From the NCBI RefSeq assembly GCF_050948175.1, contig NC_135206.1:4059670-4123669 (forward strand): a stretch of DNA of 64,000 nucleotides, read 5' to 3'. A program made the position numbers and the translations under genes. Under the pieces are notes generated by a model, which searched no databases, was not told where the DNA came from, and saw only the letters and a program-made list of their open reading frames with translations. Shown here piece after piece: positions 13,817 through 25,500 of this stretch (position 1 is the first letter of the stretch; every line of letters begins with the position of its first letter). Source of the stretch: Xylocopa sonorina. Its lineage: Eukaryota > Arthropoda > Insecta > Hymenoptera > Apidae.

Positions 13817-13845
13817 AATTAGGACACCTCGGTGTGATTCTAATT
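13817..13845. promoter_or_regulatory. 29-bp palindrome with outward homeodomain cores
   Basis: AATTAG and CTAATT form the ends; ACACC (13824-13828) and GGTGT (13831-13835) are perfect complements around a TC centre. The symmetric pair of TAATT cores suggests a dimeric homeodomain site. The regulatory role is inference. Confidence 0.35.
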
Positions 13846-16428
13846 AAGGGCCTGGGTTTGCCATAAATCTAGCCCTGTTACGGAGGTCATGTTTGAATGA
13901 ACCCCGAGGAATTGCTGTCTTAAATCATCGGGAAAATCAAACCTTGGCCAGCTAACAGAATCGAGATCGGTACACGTTTATCTTCGCGGTTAAGCCTCTT
14001 TCTATCTCCTATTGTCGTCCGATGGAATTGAAAGACGCGACTGGCGTACATCTAGTCTTAAACGTTTAGATAAATTTCTAGCACACCCGATAGATGTACG
14101 AACATCGCTAGATCCTTTTGCACAGAAAAGAAGTTGCAACATAATGGTCCTTCAGTGGATACGAGGATCGATAGATCGATCGACGGTCACGCTCGAGCCC
14201 GGGACAGTTCCTGGTGGGGTTCATTTGACGCAAATTACTCGTATTCATTATGATTGACCAATTTTGTCTAGCGTAATAGCGTCAAGTCTCGACGAAATAA
14301 TGTCTCGGTCATGAAACCCCTATCGCGATGCTTAAACTTATCGCTCAATTGTGAGACGCGATTCAGCATTAAAAAGTATGAAAATCAATACATAGGATGG
14401 GACGTAGAGGAGACAGCCTCCAATGATACTTTGTATACCATTCATCGCCTCGCTTCTTTGTGATAAAGTTCGTAAACAAGACACGATAATTACTTGTCGC
14501 CATCCCTAACGCAGAATGCAGAATTAACTGTGCTTCGATGCTTCAAACGATAAATTTAGTACTCTGAAAGAGGAAGAGAAGAAAAAGCAAACTGACGGAG
14601 AGGCGGTGAGAGTGCTTTCCTAAATATCTCCGAGAGGAGGAAATAAGAAGGAAAAGATGGGAAGATTTCAACGAGATAACTCGCGCATCGGAGCAGATTC
14701 CGACGACAGGCACCCTTTTACAAATTAAAACGCGGCCATGGGCGTAAACTCGTCGGTGTTCCGCGGCTTGTACGCTCTCCTTTTTCTCCGTTCTGGGTCG
14801 GGTACGGGGAAGCGGCTCATTTGTTGCGTATTAGCAGAGGATAATGAGCTTCTCGAGGCTGCCGCCCTTTTGCGAACGGCCGAGTGACTTCGAGTTTCCG
14901 AAAAACAAGGATAAAAGCAAACGAGGTACGCCTACACACCCTGGTCCCTGGCCAGAGTTTTTGTGGGATTCGAGAATTTTGAAAATCACGGGTTTGCGTC
15001 CGCAACCGAGCGAAAGTTAATCGATTTCACCTCGTTCGTTTCTTTCTCGTCTCTTATCTTCGAGACACTCTGCTCTCTGGTTAGTCTTTTTGCATATGTT
15101 TTGTGTCATCCGAAGAGGTAAAAAGAGCGTAAATATTTGATTCACGTGGTCGTCGATATCGTGACGCATACTTACTTTTCTTTGGTTCGTGCAGTGTTTT
15201 TCACATGTGTGAGAAGCAGATTTAAATAAATTTAAATGTGTACACGACAATAAATAATTTTACGAGAATTTTTTCAGGTGTGTAACTTTGCAATTACTAG
15301 TAATCGGATTTTAACTGAATTCTACATGATCAATGAAATTGAATTAACATCGTGTTTCTAACAATTTGGTCAATATGTTAATGTAAGGTCAAAAACTAAT
15401 AGAATTGTCCATAAACTCCTGTCGCACTTCTAAATGATACGACAAGCTCGGGGACCAACGCAGCTATTTGCGTCAGTAAAAATAATCACGTACAATAAGA
15501 TTCGTCAATAAAGACGTTTTCGCGCAAACTTTAACCAGCTAACACGTCAAACGTAAATCTCACGTGGCTTGGAATACGTGAACTTGAAATGTCGACGGCT
15601 TTTTTTAGTTTGTCGCTATTTTTAGGTTCGTTATGCAATACCCGTGTTATTATTCCTATTATACAAGTCGCATTTTGTAATACAAATATATACTCGATGA
15701 CGGTAACGCGATTAACGTGTTTTACGGAAAATGGATCTGCGATAAGAATGGAACATTAGCTCGTAAATAGAAGGAATATCCTTTGAAGGATCGAGACGAG
15801 TTCGAAGGGGAAAATCGAAATGGAGAGAGCCAAAAAAGGGCTAGTTGCCGTGTCTCAAATGTCAAGAACGCGGCGCCTCGTCCCGTGGCTGTGCGTGCCC
15901 ACTTGATAGAGCGCCTTTCTTTCGCGTCGATCGTCTTTTGACTCCGACTCGGAGAGCCCCCAGCGAAGAAGAAGGACGAAGGAAGACGAGGGGCGTGTCC
16001 GGTCGCGCGGCTTCTACAAAGAGATGCCCACTTCCCTGTGGACCCCTTCCACTCCTTCGGAATCCCTTCCACGTGGGTCCCAGGAGTCCTCCGTCCCCAC
16101 CATCGGGCCCTAAGAAAACTGGGCAGCATGGTCCAGACCACGAGATCGCCAGGTAAAGTCAGTTTACGCAACGCTTCCGTACGCGAAGCATACACGGTCA
16201 TCCAGAGGATCCCGAGAGTCCTTTCGATTCCTTCGACCAGTCTGAGAGAGATCGAGGAAACATGAGATCCCGCGACAGGATCAGCCAGATCGTCTGAGAA
16301 TGTCTCGGAAAATATCGTTCGTCTAAACGAGATGACAGTTGATTGAGAAGCTATTCTATCCATCGGGCAGTTCTAGTGTATTATGTTTTAAAACGCCAGC
16401 CATAGTAGCAATCGTTAAAGTAAAGAGA

Positions 16429-16434
16429 AGAGAG

Positions 16435-16467
<33 letters not shown>
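16429..16467 (+). repeat. (GA)n tract just upstream of the ato start codon
   Basis: Nearly pure GA repeat interrupted once by GC, ending 12 bases before the ATG at 16480. It lies in the presumed 5' UTR. GA tracts can bind GAGA-type factors when in promoters; here it may simply be a microsatellite. Confidence 0.9.
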
Positions 16468-16468
<1 letters not shown>

Positions 16469-16479
16469 GTTCCGTGAGA

Positions 16480-17475
16480 ATGACCACCTACGCCAGTTTC
16501 CAACAGTACGATCTATTAGATTCCGAGGGTTATGGGTCCGCGAGTAGCCCAGAATCGAATCCACGGGGCTGGAACCATCAAGAGATCTACCCTCAACCGC
16601 CTAGGTCGAGGGGTAGCAGCTGCGGAAGCGTCAGCTCGATCGATTGTCAGAATCGCGAGTACCAAGAGATCGGGACCGCGAATGGCAGCTTTCACGTGGC
16701 CGCAACCGGTCATTTCAACTTCACCGAGTTCTACGAGGGTTACTACCAGGAAGGCTGCCGAAACGAGCACCAAATCGGCCATCATCCGAACAACGTGAGA
16801 ACGGCCAAGGAGCCGGGCAAGGTGATTTTCAGGATGGACGAGTGTACGGAGAACGTTTACGAAGGTGTCCCCGGCCGAACCGAGTTCTCCAACGAGAGTC
16901 CGACGACCAAACAGAATCCGGACGTCCCGCCAAAGATGGAGCACCACCACGCGAGCAATACGTTTGGTAACGGCAGGTGCGACTTTGGCCAGAACCAGGA
17001 GAGCTTCTTCGCCGCGAAGAGTTATGGTATTCCGAAAGGTGACAGTTTTTTGCCTAGGAATAACGGCAATCTATACGGGCAGAGGGGCGACATTCTTTAT
17101 TTGGGCGCCGCGTACACCGTCCACAGGAACGAGAGCTACGTTCAGAACGAGCCGGACGGCAAGTGCGAGCCGTCGAGGTATCATAAAAAAACCGACTCCC
17201 TTCGCATCGCGTCGATGGAGTATGCCGGACAAAAGACAAAGGAGGCCATGCAGAAGATCAAAAACGGCACGCCGGGTATCGAGGTGCTGAGGAAAAGGCG
17301 ATTGGCGGCGAACGCCAGAGAAAGAAGGAGGATGAACAGTCTGAACGACGCGTTCGACAGGCTCAGAGACGTGGTGCCGAGTCTCGGTAACGACAGAAAG
17401 CTCAGCAAGTTCGAGACACTGCAAATGGCACAGACGTACATCGCGGCGCTCTACGAACTGCTGCAAAGAGAGTGA
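16480..17475 (+). CDS. ato: Atonal/Amos-like proneural bHLH factor, single exon
   Basis: Master regulator type that in Drosophila commits ectoderm to photoreceptor, chordotonal or olfactory precursors, acting as a Daughterless heterodimer on E-boxes. One uninterrupted frame of 331 residues. The bHLH domain occupies the last 62 residues (270-331), with basic region KRRLAANARERRRMNSLND, loop VVPSLGNDRKLSK and helix 2 FETLQMAQTYIAALYELL. Ending right at the bHLH, having no intron and being about this length all fit Drosophila Ato; GNDR and AQTYI are Ato-like, while MNSLNDAFD and RDVVPSLG are Amos-like, so it may represent the ancestor of both. The frame is open upstream to 16339 through the GA repeat, but 16480 is the first in-frame ATG. 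The N-terminal two thirds are Gly, Asn, Glu and Tyr rich without a recognised domain. Confidence 0.9.
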   Translation: MTTYASFQQYDLLDSEGYGSASSPESNPRGWNHQEIYPQPPRSRGSSCGSVSSIDCQNREYQEIGTANGSFHVAATGHFNFTEFYEGYYQEGCRNEHQIGHHPNNVRTAKEPGKVIFRMDECTENVYEGVPGRTEFSNESPTTKQNPDVPPKMEHHHASNTFGNGRCDFGQNQESFFAAKSYGIPKGDSFLPRNNGNLYGQRGDILYLGAAYTVHRNESYVQNEPDGKCEPSRYHKKTDSLRIASMEYAGQKTKEAMQKIKNGTPGIEVLRKRRLAANARERRRMNSLNDAFDRLRDVVPSLGNDRKLSKFETLQMAQTYIAALYELLQRE

Positions 17476-18651
17476 CGATGCCAGTATAAGTGATAAGTCT
17501 AAAAGTTTTCGGCAAACTTGCAACCCCTCGGCCAAGTCCTCTATCATAGAAACCAGACGAAGAGACGAAGAGGATGGTCGTCGAGGAAGACACCTGTGGT
17601 TTTCTCTGGGCGAATGTGAATCGTCTAACGTCGAAGAAGAATGGGAATACCTACGGATCGATGATCCAACTGAACGACGTTAATCGGTCCACCAAATCAA
17701 GTGGTACGTAGGACACAGCATACGCGTTTTCAATTTCCCAATTTTCTCGTAGATAGACCATAGTCGAGCCGCAATTCTCGAGGCATTCGAGGAAAGAATT
17801 TCAGTTTCGATCTCGGCGGATAGTTTAATTAGCAATAATTACGGTGCGCGTTGCTCCTCGCTAATGCTTTTCCCTCGTGCAGCCTTGTTGGCGGATTCCA
17901 GGGCATTTTTCCAGCAGATCGAAACCGCGATAACATCGTTGATACGCGAAACGGAACAAGTCCGATGAGCTCGGTAGCCTAAGGGGTGCTACCGCAAGGG
18001 AGTGAAAATGGAAGACGCGGCATAAAGCATATCCGAGACGGGTTCTTTCTTTGGTTAGGATTGCGCGTGAACAGTTGTAATTGTAAATAGACTATCGCGT
18101 GGCGTGTTTTACCTGTAAGCTTTCTGTAAATATCTGATTAGACGCGACTAAGTTATTACGATGCTGTACAATACACACGATACGGTGGAAGGGTCGAATC
18201 GTTTCGAACGACGTCGCAAAAAATAGAGTACCTTATCGATTGTAAAGAACACCGAGGCACACCAAAGAATTCGTAGGTGCTAAGGAAGACACTGTGCCGC
18301 CCTGATTACTGTTCTGAAGAAAAATTCTGATTTCAACTGAAAATTCCGAACTAAACTGAAAACTAGAAGCGGAGGGAAGCTTACTCAAAGCTTCCTTTTC
18401 GCTAGAACGATGATACGGAGTCTCATTCGGCGCGGCGATTCAGCGGCGATGTTCCTCTCGCAATTAGGGATATGCAAAAATCAGAGGACAAATGGCGACG
18501 GTCGGCCACCTCCACTTAGCAGTCAATCACAATTAAATACAATTTTGCGCGAGCTTCGGGGTCCGGTAATGGCGCAAAAAGAGAGCAAATTGAAATCTCC
18601 TAGCTGACAGAATGATAGATGGTGCCGGCCAGACGCGAAAACATCGAGAAC

Positions 18652-18712
18652 GAGAAAGAAGGGAAAGGAAAGAGAGAGAAAGAGAGAGAGAGAGAGTGAG
18701 GGAGAAGAAAAG
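18652..18712 (+). repeat. Homopurine GA-rich tract
   Basis: About 60 bases of G and A, interrupted by one T at 18697, with a (GA)n core. Such tracts can form triplex DNA; no gene association visible. Confidence 0.85.
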
Positions 18713-19474
18713 TTGAAGTCGAGGAGCGAAAGAGCGAGATAGAGACGGAAGAGAGTTACCTTCCTTCCCTGAACGCTGTGAGAAAGCTACTTCTCTTCGT
18801 TTCGAGCCGAGAAACGCGAGGACGGACGGAAACACAAAAGTCAAGCGGCGACTGACGGTAGTACAAGCACACCGAACCGATTTCTCCGACCAATATCGCT
18901 AATCCTTTCCATCCGGAGAAAATCGCAAACCGATCTTTCCACGGAACAACGACGCTGCGCGTAAATCCTCCTACTTAAGGTATTCTAATTTTACTGAAGA
19001 GTTGAGAAATATCACCTAGCACTTTTGTGTTCTAAGCTTTCAATTAACAATTCGATGGTTGTCAGAGAAAACATGATTTTCTCCATCTTCGAGTCAAAGG
19101 GGAGGTGGTTGCTTAAAAGAAACTTGATTAAAACTGTTCACAACCATCAACGTACGCGATCGTAATCACGCAGGCCAACTAATCGGCCGCAGCATCATCC
19201 GAAGCGAAAAGATCAACCTGCGAAAAAACGCGAACGCGGCATTATCGCGCGTGCCTAATTAAGCCCTAGAAATTAGCCGGTTGCCAGGTAGCCCGGAGAC
19301 GATAGTCGCGATTAATCGAGGCTCGAACAAAGGGAAACCCAGCCTCTTTGCACGCGGCTAAACGCGAATCTATTTCCACGTAGCTTCCTCAATTAAGCCG
19401 ATAGAAATTTATGCGATTCGCTCGTCGATTAGAGGGAAAAGGCTAATTATTCATCGACTCGTTCACGACTTGTT

Positions 19475-19563
19475 CAGATTAGTCAAGTTAACTTCGCTTC
19501 GAGTCGTTTCGATTCGAATATTTCAAGCGAAACGATTAGAATTCAAGTAACCTGATTAATCTG
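19475..19563. repeat. 89-nt imperfect inverted repeat (long hairpin)
   Basis: The 5' half starting CAGATTAGTCAAGTTA pairs with the reverse complement of the 3' half, which reads CAGATTAATCAGGTTA. The block TCGTTTCG recurs in both, and the axis is an AATATT. By eye about 37 of 47 aligned positions match. It could be a hairpin RNA precursor, a decayed palindromic element or chance. Confidence 0.5.
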
Positions 19564-22500
19564 CTTGACTCTTTACGAGAGGGTGGTGTCGAGCATGCGA
19601 AACAATGCACGCAGGATGGCGCTAATCAGTCGCAACGTCTTCATTTGTTGCACGTTGCGTTTCAATCGTATAGCCTGGCTATTTGTCTTCCGTCCGGGAT
19701 TTTGCACGGCCAAGTAATGCGAGGATACTCGGTACGCTTCGTGTCCTATAGGTAATAGTTACGTGTTAAGTTTGGGAGGAGAGCACAGAGGCTGTCGAGG
19801 AGGAAACGGTGGTGCGAAAGAAAACGATTTCCTACTATAGCTCGGCCGATTCCGGTAACGCAGGCAGTTTGTTATTCGCCGTGGAAAATGCACATTCGAC
19901 ACGCGGGGTTTTGTTTATTCGCGCAAATGTAGCGCGTGCAAGCGAGCAAACGTCGCGGAGCAAAGCGTGTCACCCGAGCGGAACGCGTTCGGGGTAGAAA
20001 TCCTCAGGAGACGTACGTGATTGATTCGTTTGAGAGTTTCCTGGGCGTGTCTGTCCATAGAACTTTGGAACAAAGTAGCATTCCAATCGTCTAAAAAGAG
20101 CAAAATTTGTTTCCAAGTATTCCATCTAGATACAAAGAAATAGACTGCCCTTCTTAGCTATTATAGTTCACTTATTTGCTGCTATCGGTTTACAGACCTT
20201 CCATCGGTTTACTGTATCATTTTTCTCGTATGTTCAAAGCGTTAGAATACTCGAGCTAAAACAGCTGTTTTCCCAACTTATCGTAGCTTCTTCTCGGTGG
20301 AAGGTCGAATGGTTTGCGATAGTTAATATTTGAAGATACCATAAAACACGACGTAGCCCGGATTAATAAGGCGTTCTCTTTTCGAAGTCGACATTTGCGA
20401 CTTTAACGATTAGCAAGATTACTCCTATTTTCGAATCAAGTCCCGTCGTTTCCATTCATTTTCTGGATGAAATGCGCGATTCGTTTCCTCTCGCGTGCTC
20501 GTCTTAGACGATATTATCATAACTCGCTTCTAATTTGCAGACCAGCGACGAGAGAAACGTAAAAGAAACTGAGGGGTATTTTTCGAGCGGCGCCCTTCAA
20601 ATTACGGTGTTTTTCAAAAGTATTGGATGGAGATTCGAGAAGTGATCGAACTATAGTCGTAACGAATATCGTTGTTCTTTTATCAGCAGAAATGACCGAC
20701 GTCTGCTCACGCGAACGGATCACCTATTATATTATATTATAGATTATAAGATGCGTTTATATCTCAGACCGGTAACACTGCCATCGAATAATATTGTAAA
20801 TAAATTGTATATTTCTTATCCTAGATGATAATGTTAATTTAAGAGGAGATTCCATTCAAATAGGCAAAACAAATTCCCACCAATCATGTTCCTCTGTCGA
20901 GACCAAATGTATTTAAGAATGTGCAATGTTGAATAAAAACACTTTGAAAAATTGAAACCGTCTACTTGTACTTTTAGTATTAGACCTGATTCTACCGCGA
21001 TCCATCTGTTCTCCATGCAAACGAATAGTTTATCGACAAAAATTAGGAAACAAAATAACTGTTCGCCCGACTAGATATATCAGACACGATAGAGAGAATT
21101 ATGCAGATTTCGCGGGGCGCGTTTGAACCACCGGATCATCGGGAACACTCGTAAGTATACTATTGGGACCTGGAAGATTATCAAAATCGATCGAGTCTGC
21201 CTTTCTTTTTCCATTTTTTTTTCGAATTTCTAACTCGCGGGACGAACGAGTCGATCGACGTGGACGACCGTAGTGCATAAGGATGCACATTCCTGCTTGA
21301 CTTTGAGGGCACATCCGAGAGCAGGACCGCCTAAACTGTTCCTCGAGGCCATCGCCTCTTTCTAGGAAGCCTAGAACGTAACTGCGGCAACGATTTCGCG
21401 GACGCGACGAAAAATAAGTAGCGATTTGTCGAATATTCTAAACGTTCCCCCTTTCTACCCCGAGGACGCACGACAGCGTATCCACTTTAAGTTCAAGTTT
21501 AAGTTAAAGTCGCGTAAATAACTTTCGAGCGACTTCGAGTCGAATAACTCGACTCTCGAGTAATCTGAACAAGGGCTCGGTCGGATTGAATTTAATCCAA
21601 CGCTGCTAAACGCGCGCAAAACGAAAGAAGATCGCTTAACTGCCGATTTCCATCCGAAGGTGAGTAGCGTACGCGCAACAGGTAATTGGTATCTTACGCG
21701 GCCGTTGGGAGAATAAATCGATCGTAGCGAATGTTGTTGGGTTTGATAGAATGCCGGATAGCGGCTCGCACAAAGCGACCTTCGTCTGGTCGAGTGAACC
21801 TGCTACCAGCCAGACAAATTGATACCAGGCAACGCACTCACTCTCCCTATCTTTCCCGCCTGTACACGGGGGTATCTTACGTACCTCCAGTAAGTACGGG
21901 CGCATAACTCGCAGACCTCGATACGCCGCCGCTGGAAAAGATCGGAGCCGGCTAGCTTATACACCGCTTACAATCCCGTATTAAAAACCTCGAAATAGCG
22001 AGCCTCGATCCTCTCCTTCGATCTATTGTTCCACCTTCGAGTCACACTTTCCCGGTTTTCTCTTCTCAGCGAACTCCAACCGTACCACTTCTCATCGTTT
22101 CAATTTACATCGGTATCGTGCAGCAGCTGCGACGACGCGCCCGCAATTTGTTGCCGAATTAGATACACCGTAGCAGCCCTCAAGTGTTTCAGTCGGTGAC
22201 GATTGCAAGCCGCGATAATAAAGTTAATGCGCGTACTCCCCGTACAATGAAGTAAACCGCCATTATCACAATTACTGTTATTATTGCAATTATGAGGATT
22301 GCTCGGGGTAAGCTCGTTGAGCGGGAATGAGCATGAATTACGCTTTCAAATGCGAGAACCCGTGAATGTTTGCGTAGATGTATGAAAATTAATAGTCCGC
22401 GCGAGCGAACACACATTTACCCTTACCATGCAGAGACGCGTTAAATGTATGATAGTCTAATGACCCTTGATATTGTCCAAATAGTAATACACGAAGGGTG

Positions 22501-25500
22501 ATAAGAAAATTGAAACGTCGGGGAGCAACGCCTTTGGAAAATGTTGCGCAAATAAATGTATCGAGTCAGTATCAATGGAATTCGATACTAGTTTAACTCT
22601 GCGTGCAAAGATTTTCGTACGTAAATCTCTTTAAATTCCCCGGACCTACACCACGCGGGACAGTAGGACAAGTCCGGGTTTCTTAATGTCTACATGACTC
22701 TGCCGTTTCCCTCCTCGATCTCGTTTGGTACACGTCAGCTTTTGTATTGTGCGTTGCTCGTGCCCGTCGTTGAGAAACCATCAATGCTCACTTATCATTA
22801 GAAAGCAATTCTATGCCTAAATTTCATTTCAGAGCGTTTACAAATATCAATTAGTTGCTCGCGTTAAACCGCAAAAAGATGAAAGTTTCAGCAATCTGTC
22901 GCGGGAAAGTACCATTCAGCCTGGTACCAATTCAATCCTTCCACATCCGTCGTCGAATAACAAAATCTCTAGCCACGCGTTCACAGAACGAACCCCCTGA
23001 CAATACGCACTGTGCATCTCGCGGAGCGCGGAGCATGTCCTGCTCGGGTGGACAATCTCCAACGTGGCAGCTGATGCCGTTGGTCTTGAAAAGTTGCTAG
23101 CAGACCTCGCTAACGGTCACCCAGGAGACAACGCGTAGTCGAGTTGACAAAAGTTGGACTCGATGCACGCATAGAATCGCGAGAAACTAACAGGTCCCGT
23201 CGCTGGTAGAAGCAGCAGGGAAAGCAACGAAGAAGCGCGGCCGTGGCGAACGCGTTGCCCGGTCGGTGCATTCCTACTGGGATTAATCGATTTAACGGTT
23301 CGACGGGCCGAGCAGTGTCCACGGCGCTATAATTTGATGGAGTAGCGTTCAGCGTACATCTCTCTTTCGCGCGTCATCCACGTCGCGATTCATTGACCGT
23401 GCGTTTTCGCACTGTCACCGCGTAACCGTTGCCGCGCCGCAGCCTCGGACAAAGCGGTGGCGAACGACGCGCGTACCCGAGAAAGAATATCGGGAGAAGA
23501 AATACGGGACGAGGGAAGAAGATGAGGGGCGGGCGATAATACGCGGCCGTACGATCATTAATTCAAGTTCGCTCGCAGATATTCTCGGCTTCGAACACGG
23601 AAGCTATCTCCGTTCCCGTCTCTCTTTTCTACCCTCGCCTACCCTCTATGCCACTGTCCGGTTGCTTGCTTGACCGTAAGTGGTCTCAGCACCAGGCGTG
23701 CAGCCCGGATGTCCGACTGATTTCATAAAAATCTACTTAAAGACCGTGGCCTGACCGAATCTACTTGAGCTGCATTTACTTGGACTACTTGGAATTGGCT
23801 GAACCGTCTTGATCTTTGTCGACCAGATCTGTACAATTGCCACGAAACCATCGCTTAAACGTTACGATAGCAATCTTTTCATTTGGTATCGAATACTTTG
23901 CTCAAAATTATGACACAGTCTCGCGTATCGCAGCGCTGAATCAAAGCTTTATAAATAGTCGCGGGCAGAAGCATGCGTGTACGTACAGTCGTAATAACAG
24001 ATCGGAACCACGGTTTACCGTCGATCCGTATCGCCTATCGTGTGCGAATATACGACTGGTCTCGATCGCGTCGATAATTAAATAGCCGGTTCCGCGAGCG
24101 CGCGAGCATCCACGCGCCTCTTCTTATCTTTGGTACCCAACTTCCATCGCGGACGTCCGTTCGCGGACGTTCACCACGGAGAAAGACGTCACGTGCTAAA
24201 TTGTTCCCCTATTTCACGGTCCAGGCAATGAAACGCTTCGTGCCCGTCCGATTGACGTGATCTTGAAATTCCTAGCGTTTCCTACGCCTCCGAGCCTGCG
24301 AACGTTTCAACGATCCACCAGTCAAACTGTTGACCCATTCCCTCTAGTAGCGTTCGATTGGCCATTTGGTATCAAGTTCAGTTGAACGAACTCGTTAATT
24401 GTCTTAATTTTCTTCGTATTTCTTTACGAACGATACTGCGTATAAACGCGCGTAGACGCAATAGCGGGTGACGATCGCGATAGGGCGAAAAATCAAAGGA
24501 TTCGGTCGGTAGTTGCCCGGAGGTCGACAACGTCAGCCACACCTGCCGTATCGGGTGTATCGATGAGCAAAGAAATGGCCTCCGAGGGAAGAGTTTCTAG
24601 ACGACGCGTACCGAACATCAGATTCCAAGATGCGCCCGGAGCCGGCGGACACGCCTAGTTAAGCATTGTGATGGATGCGCGAAAAAGAGCGCGAAAAACA
24701 GGTCGGATCCCCGTGGCCAGGGCCACGGTCGTAGATCGGTGGCAGATCCTGAAACTGATTTCGCGCGGCGTTACGCGCGCCTCTTTCGCCCGTGCGTTCC
24801 ATCTTCCCAGTCTTAGTCGCCTCCAGGGATGCAAATTATTATTCGTCTCTAGGAGGGGGATGCATCTCGCCTACTGGAACCGTGACTTATCATGCTTAAT
24901 TACACGGTCTACCGTTGAGTTATTACTGTTTTACAATATTAAAGAGGCGCCAATTAGCCACGTCGACGCCTTGATCCGCTTTCATTTCCATTTGGGGTGG
25001 CGTGCATCCTGTTCGCCTCGCTCCCACCCCTCCGTTTCACCATCTCCTCCAAGGGGATCAAGTCGTACGTCTGCGTCTCGCCTCTCGTGATAATATATTG
25101 TACAACGTCGAATATAAAACACGATGCATACATTTCGGAAATAACACGTTTCTCTCTCAGAGAGAGAAAGGGATCTGTCGAGCCGGCGTGGTGTCTATGT
25201 AAAATTGTTTAGTAATCACTATGCGAAGGATTGACCCCCTTTAGCTATCGGCGAGTATAGGTTCTTTGTTCGAGAAATATTGGTATAGATATCACTCGTC
25301 CGGGAATATAGTGCTCCGGTTGCAATTATTTAAAGACATCGATGGACGAGCGACGCGTGCAGAAGAACGTTCCACAATACGATTCGTCGCGCCTAAAATC
25401 CTACCGCCAGACAGAAAGGGCAATATCTCACGCGCGAAGAATGATTATCAATTCCGCCGGCATCCCGCTCGCCATAATTCCATCGAAGAGTTTTTCATTA

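Larger units (their letters stand above)
5904..16428. other. Gene-free DNA between the two Atonal-family genes
   Basis: About 10.5 kb with no supported gene. Open frames up to 242 codons (for example 8890-9618, whose Leu run is a CTT repeat) look like by-products of a CpG-rich, stop-poor composition. Visible structure: an imperfect palindrome with TAAT cores at 8788-8825, a (CTT)n/T-rich tract at 9403-9453, a compact palindrome with AATTAG/CTAATT ends at 13817-13845, and many isolated TAATTA sites. Enhancers of the flanking proneural genes would be expected here, but that is inference. Confidence 0.6.

Noticed and set aside
15722..16363. 213-codon minus-strand frame upstream of ato
   Set aside because: No domain; lies in GC-rich DNA where frames stay open on both strands (a 103-codon plus frame overlaps it).
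16516..17547. Antisense frames of up to 158 codons over ato
   Set aside because: Shadows of the real coding exon caused by its codon bias.
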